Assembly (NCBI GenBank): GCA_021647145.1
Contig: JAKIVF010000019.1
Span: 1-37,475, forward strand
Source of the DNA: Methylococcaceae bacterium
GTDB taxonomy: Bacteria; Pseudomonadota; Gammaproteobacteria; Methylococcales; Methylomonadaceae
Length of the DNA stretch: 37,475 nt
Direction: 5' to 3'
Positions within the stretch are counted from its first letter, which is position 1. Every line of letters starts with the position of its first letter. The translations under genes were made by a program, and so were the position numbers. The notes below the pieces were generated by a model. That model saw nothing but the letters and a program-made list of their open reading frames with translations. It was not told where the DNA came from and did no database searches. This document shows, in pieces, positions 16,984 to 25,344 of the stretch.

Positions 16984-17560
16984 AACACAAGAAAGGTGGT
17001 TGGCAGTAGGTTTATTGCTGGGCATAATTATAATTTTAAGTGCTACTGTTTTTATACCTTGGTATAACACTTTAAATGAAACTTTAGAGAAAATTGATGA
17101 TCAGGTTTATCAAATTCAGCGATATCAACGAGTGATTGCAAGTCGTGAAGAGGTCTTGAGTGAAGTTGAGAAAGGACGTAAAAAAATAAATGCATTAGGC
17201 TATTTTTATACTCAAGAAACGTATTCTCTTGCAGCCGCTGAATTACAAAAAAGAATTAAAGGGATAGTAGAACGTGCAGGAGGGGATATAAGTAGCACTC
17301 AAGTGTTGCCACATAAAGAGCAGAATGAATTAGTTCGTATTGCTGTTAAAGTTCGTTTAGTAGGTGATATGGATATGCTTAGAGTTCTTTTGTTTGAAAT
17401 ACAGGCTGAAAAACCGCTGATGGGGATAGAAAATATAACTATAATACCAAAGCGAGGAAGGCGAAATAGAAAAACACGGAAAATTGAAGAGACAGGTTTA
17501 ATAACGATAACCATGGAGGTCTCTAGCTATATGAGGAAAATGAGTGATGAATCAGAGTAA
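16967..17560 (+). CDS. gspM: type II secretion protein GspM
   Basis: The 197-residue protein has one N-terminal transmembrane helix (about 11-33, WLAVGLLLGIIIILSATVFI) and then a helical segment (TLNETLEKIDDQVYQIQRYQ). The periplasmic ferredoxin-like domain contains YSLAAAELQKRIKGIVERAGG and LLFEIQAEKPLMGIENITI, matching GspM of the PulM-N/XpsM type. It pairs with GspL. The start is in the end of gspL; the end overlaps the next gene. Confidence 0.88.
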   Translation: MQKLSKTQERWLAVGLLLGIIIILSATVFIPWYNTLNETLEKIDDQVYQIQRYQRVIASREEVLSEVEKGRKKINALGYFYTQETYSLAAAELQKRIKGIVERAGGDISSTQVLPHKEQNELVRIAVKVRLVGDMDMLRVLLFEIQAEKPLMGIENITIIPKRGRRNRKTRKIEETGLITITMEVSSYMRKMSDESE

Positions 17561-18158
17561 AGGGGAGTCTTTGGTTACCTATTTTTTTATCGCTTGTAGT
17601 GTGATATTTCTTTTTCTAATGATTATTCAATATGTTATCGGATCAGATTATCGTACAGAACTTATTGAAAAGCTAAGTGTTTCTAAAAGTACAGGGTTTA
17701 CAATGCAAGAGATTCCAGATTATCAATTTAGTCAAGAGTCAATTAATGATTATGATGAAATTGTTCAAAGACCCTTATTTTTTAAAGTACGTAAACCCAT
17801 CATTCCTCAAGCTGAGGATGAAACAACAGAAGTCAGTATAGCGTCAGAAGAGTTGGATTTTATTTTGACTGGGGTTATCAATGTACCCAGTGGTATTTAT
17901 TGTTTGCTCCAGAACCCAAGAGCAAAAGACAAGAAAGATAAGTTTTTACGCTTAGAACAAGGCGAAGTAGTTGATGGTTGGACAATTAGTGAAATACATC
18001 CAGACCGAATTGTAGTTGGTTCAGATGGAAAGAGAGAAGAAATTAAATTGGCAAAGCCACGATTAAGAAAGCCAGTGAAAGCCTCTTTAGCAAAAAGAAA
18101 AAACCGTAGTCCTAGAATAAAACCACGGAAAGTGACACGAAACCCTTTTAAACAATAA
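17547..18158 (+). CDS. gspN: GspN/GspC-like type II secretion protein
   Basis: This 203-residue protein has one N-terminal transmembrane helix (about 12-29) and then a periplasmic HR-like region: DEIVQRPLFFKVRKP, the Y-x-x-I-x-x-R-P-L-F signature found in GspC and XpsN, followed by LDFILTGVINVPSGIYCLLQ and DGWTISEIHPDRIVVGSDG. There is no PDZ or coiled-coil domain after it; the C-terminus is a basic tail. By position between M and D it matches xpsN and may act as the inner-membrane link to the secretin that GspC supplies in other systems. I use ATG 17547; a GTG at 17544 is also possible. Confidence 0.72.
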   Translation: MNQSKGESLVTYFFIACSVIFLFLMIIQYVIGSDYRTELIEKLSVSKSTGFTMQEIPDYQFSQESINDYDEIVQRPLFFKVRKPIIPQAEDETTEVSIASEELDFILTGVINVPSGIYCLLQNPRAKDKKDKFLRLEQGEVVDGWTISEIHPDRIVVGSDGKREEIKLAKPRLRKPVKASLAKRKNRSPRIKPRKVTRNPFKQ

Positions 18159-18171
18159 AAAGAAAGCAATA

Positions 18172-20532
18172 ATGAAATCGTATAAAAAACTCACCAGTCT
18201 TTTCGGCTTGATAATTGTTAGTAGTATTTTATTGACTGCTTGTGACCCTCTTACCGCAAAATTAGGGCCAAGACTAGGTATGAAAATACCTATTGAAGCA
18301 AGGTCAGAAAAAGATTATGTTAAGCCAGAAAATGATGGTGAAAAAGAAGAAGAGCCTAAGTTTTCACAATTAGAAAATAGTGATAGTTCTAAAACTGACA
18401 AAACAGAAATTAAGGCTCAGAAAATTATTGGTAATGGACGTTTTATATCTCCACCAAACGATGTTGTCTCTTCTAAATTAGGAAAGGGAGGTAAATATTC
18501 CTTAAATTTTGATGCAGCTGATTTGGGCGAAGTCACAAAGATTATTCTTACTGATATGCTCCAAGAAAACTATGTGATGAGTCCAAAAGTAGGTGGAACC
18601 GTTACTTTACAAACAACAGACCCTTTGCATAAAGAAGAGTTGTTACCTACGCTAGAAATGTTATTGCGCATTAATGGTGCGGTATTAATTAAGCGAGGAG
18701 GAAGCTATCGCATTGAAGCAGATGGAGATAGTGTTCAAGTTGCTAATGCTTCAAGTCTAAATGGTAAAAAAATACGGGCTGGATATCAAATAAAAGTGGT
18801 TCCACTAAAATATGTAGGTGCTGCAGATATGGCTGAGGTTATTACCCCAATAGTGCCTAATAAAGCGATTGTTAAAGTGGATACAGCGCGTAATATTCTG
18901 TTAGTAGCTGGTACGCATGATGAATTAAAAAAGATATTGGGTCTTATAAAAACCTTTGATGTTAATTTTATTGCAGGAATGTCATTTGGTCTTTTTCCTT
19001 TAGAAAATACAGAGGTGACTAATACTGTTGCTGAAGTTGAACAAATATTTAATGAAGGTGAAAAAAACCCTCTTTCCGGGATGATCCGTTTTGTTAGTAT
19101 AAAACATCTAAATGCTATTTTAGTGATTACCAAGCAAAGAGCATACTTGAAAGAAGCAGAAAACTGGATCTCGAGGTTAGATAAGGCTAATGCAGGAGTA
19201 GGTGAAGGTGGGGTAATTGTTTATAAAGTACAACATGTTGATGCGGTTGAACTGGCCTCTACACTCTCTCAAGTAGTTAGTGGGATAGCTACCTCTTCAA
19301 ATAAACCTGCATCCGTTGCGCCAGGGCAAAAACTTGGATCACTTTCGAATAAAAGCCGAGATAAATCTAGAAAAAAAGAGAACTCCAGATTTTCTAGAAA
19401 CTCAAGAAATACTAGAAACTCAAGAGGTTCAGGCCAAGGAATTTCAGCATTAGAAAATGTTAGTATTATTGCAGATGAATCGAATAATGCCTTAGTGATT
19501 ACAGCACAACCTCAACAATATCGAATGCTGAAAAAAATAATTAAGCAATTAGATGTTATGCCTCTTCAAGTACTGATTGATGCAATGATTGTTTCGGTAA
19601 CATTAGAGGATGATTTACAGTATGGAGTTCAATGGAGGTTTAAAAATGGATTTGGTAGTGGAAATGACGGAGTAGGGAATAGTAGTGTAAAACCACTTGA
19701 CCTGTTCACAACGGCTGCTACGGATTTTGTTGCCCAAGGTTTTTCTTATGGCCTAGTGGGTAGTGATATGGGAGTTAAGGTTGCATTAAATGCTTTTGCT
19801 AAAGATAATAAAATTAATGTGCTTTCTACACCTTCGGTGATGGTGTTAAATAATCACGAAGCTAATATTCTCGTGGGGAATTCAATCCCAATCAGGAAAG
19901 GTGAATTTACTAATACAAGTGGTGGGGCAAATAACAGTATTGCGAACTCTTCTATTGATATGGTTGAAACCGGGGTTAGTTTAAATGTAAAGCCAAGAGT
20001 CAATGCTAATGGTGTAGTCATTTTAGAAATAGAGCAAAAAGTTAATAATGCTTTACCAGCGGGAAATGCTGCTTCTGGGTCAACTATTGATTCACCGACT
20101 ATTCTGAAGAGAGAAATAACAAGTAGTGTTGCTGTTGTTGATGGCGAAAGTGTTATTTTAGGCGGATTAATATCTGAAGAACATACGTTTGATAATTCGG
20201 GAATACCATTTGTTAAAGATATTCCTTACCTAGGCTGGCTATTTGGTTCACAACAGAAAAAAGTTGCAAAAAATGAGCTAGTTGTAATTATTACACCTCG
20301 TGTTGTAGTAAATAAATATGATGCAAGAAAAGTAACTGATGAATTTAAAAGAAAACTTTCAGGTATTTTTTATGATGAGGATGGACATAAAGCTGAATGG
20401 AATGAGATAAATAGAAATTATTCTGGTCAAGAAATAGGAGAGGGTAAGGGTGGTGTTCGTAATTTAAATGAAAACTATAATCGTCCCGCAAAAGAAAGAA
20501 GGGAAAAAAGACCGAAAACTATTTATCCTTAA
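18172..20532 (+). CDS. gspD: type II secretion secretin GspD (lipoprotein form)
   Basis: This 786-residue outer-membrane secretin begins with a lipoprotein signal (LTAC lipobox, about residue 24). N0-N3 domains follow: YSLNFDAADLGEVTKIILTDML (N0), then IKVVPLKYVGAADMAEVI, GMSFGLFPLENTEVTNTVAEVEQIF and GGVIVYKVQHVDAVELASTLSQV. The secretin core has VLIDAMIVSVTLEDDLQYGVQW, NVLSTPSVMVLNNHEANILVG and VILGGLISEEHTFDNSGIPFVKDIPYLGWLFG. An Arg/Ser/Asn-rich loop (about residues 395-420, SRNSRNTRNSRGS) interrupts N3. The self-encoded lipobox means a separate pilotin may be unnecessary, as in Xanthomonas XpsD. It is the last gene before a strong terminator. Confidence 0.95.
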   Translation: MKSYKKLTSLFGLIIVSSILLTACDPLTAKLGPRLGMKIPIEARSEKDYVKPENDGEKEEEPKFSQLENSDSSKTDKTEIKAQKIIGNGRFISPPNDVVSSKLGKGGKYSLNFDAADLGEVTKIILTDMLQENYVMSPKVGGTVTLQTTDPLHKEELLPTLEMLLRINGAVLIKRGGSYRIEADGDSVQVANASSLNGKKIRAGYQIKVVPLKYVGAADMAEVITPIVPNKAIVKVDTARNILLVAGTHDELKKILGLIKTFDVNFIAGMSFGLFPLENTEVTNTVAEVEQIFNEGEKNPLSGMIRFVSIKHLNAILVITKQRAYLKEAENWISRLDKANAGVGEGGVIVYKVQHVDAVELASTLSQVVSGIATSSNKPASVAPGQKLGSLSNKSRDKSRKKENSRFSRNSRNTRNSRGSGQGISALENVSIIADESNNALVITAQPQQYRMLKKIIKQLDVMPLQVLIDAMIVSVTLEDDLQYGVQWRFKNGFGSGNDGVGNSSVKPLDLFTTAATDFVAQGFSYGLVGSDMGVKVALNAFAKDNKINVLSTPSVMVLNNHEANILVGNSIPIRKGEFTNTSGGANNSIANSSIDMVETGVSLNVKPRVNANGVVILEIEQKVNNALPAGNAASGSTIDSPTILKREITSSVAVVDGESVILGGLISEEHTFDNSGIPFVKDIPYLGWLFGSQQKKVAKNELVVIITPRVVVNKYDARKVTDEFKRKLSGIFYDEDGHKAEWNEINRNYSGQEIGEGKGGVRNLNENYNRPAKERREKRPKTIYP

Positions 20533-20574
20533 GGTATTTTCTTAATAGATGTGAGTTTAAAATTTAAATTATAG

Positions 20575-20614
20575 GTTGGGTTGCCGTCTCTTTGGCAACC
20601 CAACGCCCCTTTTT
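20575..20614 (+). terminator. intrinsic terminator of the gsp operon
   Basis: A perfect 11-base stem (GTTGGGTTGCC at 20575-20585 against GGCAACCCAAC at 20594-20604) with an eight-base loop is followed by a short C-rich spacer and TTTTT. It lies 42 bases after the gspD stop. The remaining 170 bases up to yheS hold only weak short inverted repeats. Confidence 0.8.
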
Positions 20615-20785
20615 CTAATGATAGTGGATTAACGATAGGGCTATTAGGTTAGCTTGCAACCTATTGATTTATTGGAAAGTGGTGGTTACGTTATCGTGCT
20701 GAACTTGATAGCTTAAGTTAGCTGACCCGACCCTAATTATTGTTTATTAAGCAGTATTAGAGTTAGAATAGAATTAATTACGATT

Positions 20786-22687
20786 TTAATTTAAAATATT
20801 TTCCTGTTCTAAAATTTCCTCAATTTCCATCCATTCCATTTCGGCTTCTTCTAAGGCTGTATCTACTTCTACTTTCTTAGCCAGTATTTCTTTCAGCTTT
20901 GCTTTTTGAGAATCGTGATAAATATCGGGATTTGCCAATTGTAATTCCAGGTCTTTTTGCTCCGTATGAAACTTTTCAACAGCCTGCTCAGATTTTTTGA
21001 GCTTGTTCAGTAAAGGTTTTAATTGTTTACGTCGTTCTGCTTCTTTCTTTCGTTGTTCTTTTCTGGAAATGTTAGAATCAATTGCATGGTTGTTATTAAC
21101 TACTTCATTTAAAGATTTTTTTTGTTCTGATATCCAGTGTCGATAATCATCTAAATCTCCATCAAAGGGTTTTGCAGTACCATCAGCAACAATAATAAAT
21201 TGATCCGTCACTGATCGTAATAAGTGCCTATCATGAGATACTAGGACTATTGCCCCCTTATAATCTTGTAATGCCATACTCAAAGCATGACGCATTTCCA
21301 GGTCTAAATGATTAGTAGGCTCATCTAAGAGTAATAAGTTAGGGTTTTGATAAACTAAAAGTGCAAGTACTAAACGAGCTTTTTCACCACCCGAAAACGG
21401 CTTAACTATTTCTTTGACTTTGTCGTCTTTAAAATAAAATCCACCTAGGAAATTTCGTAAATCTTTTTCGGTCGCTTGTTTGTCTAATTGTTGTAAATGC
21501 CATAAAGGACTTTCATCTAGCCTAAGTTGTTCTAATTGGTGTTGGGCAAAATAACCAACGTTTAAGGCATCTGCTAGTTGTACTTTGCCTGTTAAGGGTT
21601 CCATATTAGAGGCTAGTACTTTAATTAAACTGGATTTGCCTGCACCATTAGGACCTAAAAGACCAATTCTGTCACCTGGAGTAACTGATAAACTAAGTTG
21701 ATCAATAACAATTTTATCACCATAGCCAATATTGGCTTCCTCAATTTGAATGAGAGGATTGGGCATTTTATCGGGTGCCGGAAAACTGAAATTAAAAGGA
21801 GAATCAATATGAGCTGCAGAAATAACTTCCATACGTTCCAAAGCTTTAACTCTACTTTGAGCTTGTTTAGCTTTTGTCGCTTTAGCTTTGAAACGGGTAA
21901 TAAAGCTTTGAATATGTTCGATTTCTTTCTGTTGCTTTATAAATGCAGACTGTTGTTGGGATAGTTTTTCTGCTCGCCTTTTTTCAAAGACAGAATAATT
22001 GCCAGTATATATTTCTGCTTTATTTTGTTCTATATGAATTATATGATCTGTAATAGAATCAAGAAAATCCCTGTCATGGGAGATTAATAGTAAAGTTCCA
22101 GGATATCTACATAACCACTCCTGAAGCCAGATAACAGCATCTAAATCTAAATGATTAGTTGGCTCATCTAGCAATAATACATCTGAACGACACATCAATG
22201 CTTGAGCTAAATTGAGTCTCATACGCCAGCCACCAGAAAAAGATTTAACAGGGTCTTGTTCTTGTCCAGTTAAAAACCCTAATCCATTCATTAGTCTGGA
22301 AGCTCGTGCTTGAGCAGTATATCCATCAATATGTTCTAAGCTACTGTGCAACTCAGCAAGTTTTAAGCCTTCATTATTTTGTTCAGCGTCTTTAAGTTGC
22401 TGTTGTAACCAGCGTAACTCCTTATCTCCATCAATCACATAATTAATTGCAGAACAACTTACGGCAGGCATTTCCTGGGCTACATGCGCAATTTCTAAAT
22501 TAGGTGGTATAGAAAATTCACCTTCATCTATATGTAATTCATTTAGCAATACAGCAAATAAGCTTGATTTTCCCGTACCATTAGCACCAGTTAATCCAGC
22601 TTTCTGTCCTTTGTGAATAGTAAAAGAAGTATCGCTAAAAAGTACACGAACTCCACGGCGGAGAGAAATATTTTTAAAATTTAGCAT
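20786..22687 (-). CDS. yheS: ABC-F ATPase YheS
   Basis: This 633-residue soluble protein has two ABC ATPase domains and no membrane segment. Domain 1 has Walker A GANGTGKSS, signature SFSGGWRMRLNLAQAL and Walker B DVLLLDEPTNHLD. The linker (P-site tRNA-interaction motif, with FITRFKAKATKAKQAQSR) follows at about 260-285. Domain 2 has GPNGAGKSS, FSGGEKARLVLALL and LLLLDEPTNHLD. A charged coiled coil closes the protein (about 545-633). The N-terminus (FKNISLRRGVRVLF) and the length match E. coli YheS. ABC-F proteins act on the ribosomal E site to relieve stalled translation; the exact role of YheS is only partly known. Confidence 0.93.
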   Translation of the reverse strand: MLNFKNISLRRGVRVLFSDTSFTIHKGQKAGLTGANGTGKSSLFAVLLNELHIDEGEFSIPPNLEIAHVAQEMPAVSCSAINYVIDGDKELRWLQQQLKDAEQNNEGLKLAELHSSLEHIDGYTAQARASRLMNGLGFLTGQEQDPVKSFSGGWRMRLNLAQALMCRSDVLLLDEPTNHLDLDAVIWLQEWLCRYPGTLLLISHDRDFLDSITDHIIHIEQNKAEIYTGNYSVFEKRRAEKLSQQQSAFIKQQKEIEHIQSFITRFKAKATKAKQAQSRVKALERMEVISAAHIDSPFNFSFPAPDKMPNPLIQIEEANIGYGDKIVIDQLSLSVTPGDRIGLLGPNGAGKSSLIKVLASNMEPLTGKVQLADALNVGYFAQHQLEQLRLDESPLWHLQQLDKQATEKDLRNFLGGFYFKDDKVKEIVKPFSGGEKARLVLALLVYQNPNLLLLDEPTNHLDLEMRHALSMALQDYKGAIVLVSHDRHLLRSVTDQFIIVADGTAKPFDGDLDDYRHWISEQKKSLNEVVNNNHAIDSNISRKEQRKKEAERRKQLKPLLNKLKKSEQAVEKFHTEQKDLELQLANPDIYHDSQKAKLKEILAKKVEVDTALEEAEMEWMEIEEILEQENILN

Positions 22688-22762
22688 TTAAGTTTAAGGT
22701 ATACTTTGATAATTATTATTGCAGACAGAACATAGATTGATTACTCAAGCTACAGTGTGTTA

Positions 22763-22945
22763 ATGAAATTAAAACAAGGAAAACCACTAAATCCGTTATT
22801 TAAACCCCAAGATAGATATTACGTGAATAGGCAAGGTGTTTGGTGGTTTTTTACAGTAGATAAAATTAGTGGTCCTTATCAGAGTAAAGGTTTGTGTGTT
22901 CAGGCTTGTCAATATTATATTCAGAAAAGAGATGGAGTGTTATAA
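22763..22945 (+). CDS. small protein, DUF6316-like
   Basis: This 60-residue protein contains RYYVNRQGVWWFFTVDKISGPYQSKGLCVQACQYYI. It matches the pattern of short gammaproteobacterial DUF6316-type proteins, in which R-[FY]-[FY]..G.W[YF][FW]T is followed by a GP[FY].[ST] turn and a helix. No function is known. I start at ATG 22763, two codons inside the frame that opens with GTG at 22757. It is divergent from yheS, 75 bases away. The assignment to DUF6316 is from memory and should be treated as tentative. Confidence 0.6.
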   Translation: MKLKQGKPLNPLFKPQDRYYVNRQGVWWFFTVDKISGPYQSKGLCVQACQYYIQKRDGVL

Positions 22946-22993
22946 AGATATTGTTAATAGTAATGTAGTTGATTATTACCAATAAGGTTGATT

Positions 22994-23068
22994 TAATGGC
23001 GCAAATCACCGGAAAAGAAAGCAGAGCGATGAGGAGCGGCGTACATTTATATCTTTACTTTGTAATTT
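22994..23068 (+). CDS. very short open frame, doubtful
   Basis: A 24-codon frame (MAQITGKESRAMRSGVHLYL at the start) stands out because it is less AT-rich than its surroundings, but no ribosome binding site is clear and it overlaps the end of the convergent tautomerase gene by 22 bases. It may be a remnant or chance. I recognise no family. Confidence 0.12.
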
Positions 23069-23436
23069 AATGCTAATTCATCACCTGGCATTCCGCGAAT
23101 ACCCCAGTTTTCCATTGGAGTTTCTGAAATAGTTATTTCTATATCTTGACTAACAATACCTGTATATTCCTTTATTTTAGAAAGCATCAGGTTGATCAGG
23201 TTTTTTTTTGCTTCTATTGACCTTCCTTCAAAGATTGAAAGTTCAATAATGGTGTATTTATCGCTTCTGTCCGATGGGTATACAAATTCATTTTTATTGA
23301 GCAGAAAAAAACGATGAAATTTTTTATTTTCAGGGAGGTCAAAAGCATCCATTAAAGATTCATGTATCGCCTTTGATAGGTTTTCCTAGTTCCCTTTTAG
23401 CGAATCCTTAAGGCCATATATTTTTATTTGTGCCAT
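23047..23436 (-). pseudogene. 4-oxalocrotonate tautomerase-like gene (Tautomerase_2) interrupted by an in-frame TAG
   Basis: From the ATG at 23436 the frame reads MAQIKIYGLKDSLKGN, then TAG (23386-23388, codon 17), then ENLSKAIHESLMDAFDLPEN and on to the normal end. Both halves are in one frame and together make 129 residues, the usual length of Tautomerase_2-type proteins. The body has KKFHRFFLLNKNEFVYPSDRSD, IIELSIFEGRSIEAKKNLINLM and ISETPMENWGIRGMPGDE, characteristic of this family. The lesion removes the N-terminal strand unless the stop is suppressed or translation restarts at the ATG at 23352, which would give a 101-residue protein without that strand. Recent inactivation is likely, because the rest is well conserved. 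Confidence 0.8.
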
Positions 23437-23525
23437 GAGATGTTCTTTTAGAATATAACAACGGGTTTATAAGTTGTTCTTAGTCTATTAATCTTTATTA
23501 TTAGTGGTTTATGTTTTGGATTATT

Positions 23526-24047
23526 TTAGCTAAGACGATCAATCATATCTTCTGCTTGTTTAGAAAATTTATTAAGATCACCACTTTTAACTGTTTCAAT
23601 AGGGATTATGATTGCGGAATCCATATCTATAAAGATATGAACATAATCTTCAAGATAATCAACTCGAACCATATCTTTCCAGGGTGTTTTGTGTTTTCCG
23701 CCTGGAGATTTTTCAGATAAATAATCTTGTTCTATTTTCAAAGTATGTAAGCCAAACATGCCTTCTTTTTCTTCGGTAGTGTAGCGTTCTAGAAATTGTC
23801 TGCGCATATCCATCTTCATTACATAGGGCGAAATTACTCCCCAACCTATTGCTAGTAAAGTAATGTATGCCGTTGTCATCATATCTCCATAGTAGGAATA
23901 ATAAAACATGCCAATAAGGAGCATAATACCAGGGACAAGGATTTTACTTTTTCTAATATTTTGTTGTAGTTCAATATTATTTTTTAATCGTAATTCATTA
24001 AAATGAATTAAATCTTTTTCTCTAAATTCATATTCTAGTTCAAACAT
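23526..24047 (-). CDS. YcxB-like membrane protein
   Basis: The 173-residue protein begins FELEYEFREKDLIHFNELRL, has two adjacent transmembrane helices (about 36-52 and 59-76), and ends with a YcxB-like C-terminal domain (LKIEQDYLSEKSPGGKHKTPWKDM, then DYVHIFIDMDSAIIIPIETV). YcxB-like proteins are widespread small membrane proteins of unknown function with a PH-like cytoplasmic domain. It is co-directional with the broken tautomerase, about 90 bases upstream. I see no sign of damage. Confidence 0.75.
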   Translation of the reverse strand: MFELEYEFREKDLIHFNELRLKNNIELQQNIRKSKILVPGIMLLIGMFYYSYYGDMMTTAYITLLAIGWGVISPYVMKMDMRRQFLERYTTEEKEGMFGLHTLKIEQDYLSEKSPGGKHKTPWKDMVRVDYLEDYVHIFIDMDSAIIIPIETVKSGDLNKFSKQAEDMIDRLS

Positions 24048-24218
24048 TTTTTTATTCTAAAGTGATTGTTTAAGATGGTTGAGTCAATATTATTCAACTT
24101 TTGGGTAAATTTTATGTGTAATCTTTCATGCCAGCTTACTAGTATAAGTTATTTTTTAGCATAGATTATAAAACTGTAATATGATGCGGATATTATGTTG
24201 ATTAAAAGGGGTAATGTC

Positions 24219-24557
24219 ATGCGGAATATTTATATTATAAGCTTGATACTGGTTTCAAATTCTGTTAGTGCAGATCAAAATCAAGGTGTTTCTGTAGTTC
24301 CAGAGCCACCTGAATTACCTATGCCAGTGCAAAGTGGGGAAACATTAGAACCAGATATTACCATTATTCGAAAAGGTAAAAAAACTATTCAAGAGTTTCG
24401 TAGGAATGGTGTGTTGTATATGGTTAAAATTGTACCTAAAGTTGGGCCCGCTTATTATTTAATTGATGCAGATGGCGATGGAAATATTGATGTAAGAGGA
24501 AATGATTTAGATTCAGGAACAAAAATTAATCAGTGGAAGTTATTTGAATGGGAATAA
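24219..24557 (+). CDS. secreted DUF2782 protein
   Basis: The 112-residue protein has a signal peptide (MRNIYIISLILVSNSVSA-DQ) and a DUF2782 domain: PPELPMPVQSGETLEPDITI, then KKTIQEFRRNGVLYMVKIVPK and GPAYYLIDADGDGN. DUF2782 proteins are conserved in gammaproteobacteria and often lie next to polA; here the gene is almost 19 kb away from polA. I choose ATG 24219 because AAGGGG lies seven bases before it; the frame opens at 24195. Function is unknown. Confidence 0.8.
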   Translation: MRNIYIISLILVSNSVSADQNQGVSVVPEPPELPMPVQSGETLEPDITIIRKGKKTIQEFRRNGVLYMVKIVPKVGPAYYLIDADGDGNIDVRGNDLDSGTKINQWKLFEWE

Positions 24558-24588
24558 ATAGTTCTATTTATTTAGGTAAACAAATAAT

Positions 24589-25182
24589 ATGACAAAGTTT
24601 TTGCCCGGAATTATACTCACTCAGCTAGTCATGAGTGGATTGATATTAATGGCGGTTAATTGGTCAAATGATTTTCAATTAATTATTGTTATTGCAGTTA
24701 TTGCTTTATTAACAGCTGTTTTAGTTGCTTTTTGGTTTTCTTCCATTGCTCGTAACATATCTATTGATGAGCAGTCTTTGATAGTAGAAAAACACGTGCA
24801 AGATAGAGAAAATTTGATAAAGGAAGCTGAACGTGAAAAAGTAGGTGTCTTAAAAGAAAAATCTCAATTACAAGAGTTACATGCTCGAGAACGTGAGAAA
24901 ATACTTCTTGATGCAGAGCGAGAAAAAGCCAGTGTTGTTGAAAAAAGTTATCAGAAAATAGAAAAAGAAACAAAAAAGGCTCATTCTAAAGCAAATTTAA
25001 AAGTGGGTTTGGCCTTCTCGGCAACAGTAGCTGCAGCAGGGGTTATGATCTTTAGTCAATTAATCACGATTGGTGTTATGGTTTTGGTCGCATCAGGAAG
25101 TGGATTGAGCGGATATGTTTTACGAGCTAGACATGAACGGATAGCTAGAAAAAAACAATTGCTTTTAACTAAAGATAAGTGA
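24589..25182 (+). CDS. membrane protein with central coiled coil, unknown function
   Basis: I do not recognise a family. The 197-residue protein has two N-terminal transmembrane helices (about 5-23 and 30-50). A highly charged helical stretch follows at about 60-130, with a repeat of the type AEREK-x5-K (KEAEREKVGVLKEK and LDAEREKASVVEKS) that should form a coiled coil. Two further hydrophobic, glycine-rich segments lie at about 137-178, then a basic tail. The arrangement suggests a membrane-anchored structural or scaffold protein. It begins 31 bases after the DUF2782 gene and is probably co-transcribed. Confidence 0.6.
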   Translation: MTKFLPGIILTQLVMSGLILMAVNWSNDFQLIIVIAVIALLTAVLVAFWFSSIARNISIDEQSLIVEKHVQDRENLIKEAEREKVGVLKEKSQLQELHAREREKILLDAEREKASVVEKSYQKIEKETKKAHSKANLKVGLAFSATVAAAGVMIFSQLITIGVMVLVASGSGLSGYVLRARHERIARKKQLLLTKDK

Positions 25183-25275
25183 AGGCGTTCAAGTATACTA
25201 AAGGTAAGTGTATATTTTTCTGACTGATCGATTTAAAATTAGCTTGGAAAATATAGCAAATCCATTTTAAAAATC

Positions 25276-25344
25276 ATGTCAACTTATATTGATAGTTTAC
25301 AAGAACGGCTATCACAACAAGTTTTTTATGAGCGTCTCTATTAA
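25276..25344 (+). other. 22-codon open frame, possible gene remnant
   Basis: MSTYIDSLQERLSQQVFYER begins like the amphipathic N-terminus of a cytosolic protein, then stops after 22 codons and runs into the end of the convergent lipoprotein gene. It could be the truncated start of a lost gene at a rearrangement point, or chance. No ribosome binding site is evident. Confidence 0.15.

Noticed and set aside
17897..18169. 90-codon minus-strand frame
   Set aside because: It is the complement of the basic tail of the GspN-like gene. The operon direction and overlap pattern favour the plus strand.
21698..21964. 88-codon plus-strand frame inside yheS
   Set aside because: It lies antisense to a clearly conserved ABC-F gene and has no family features.
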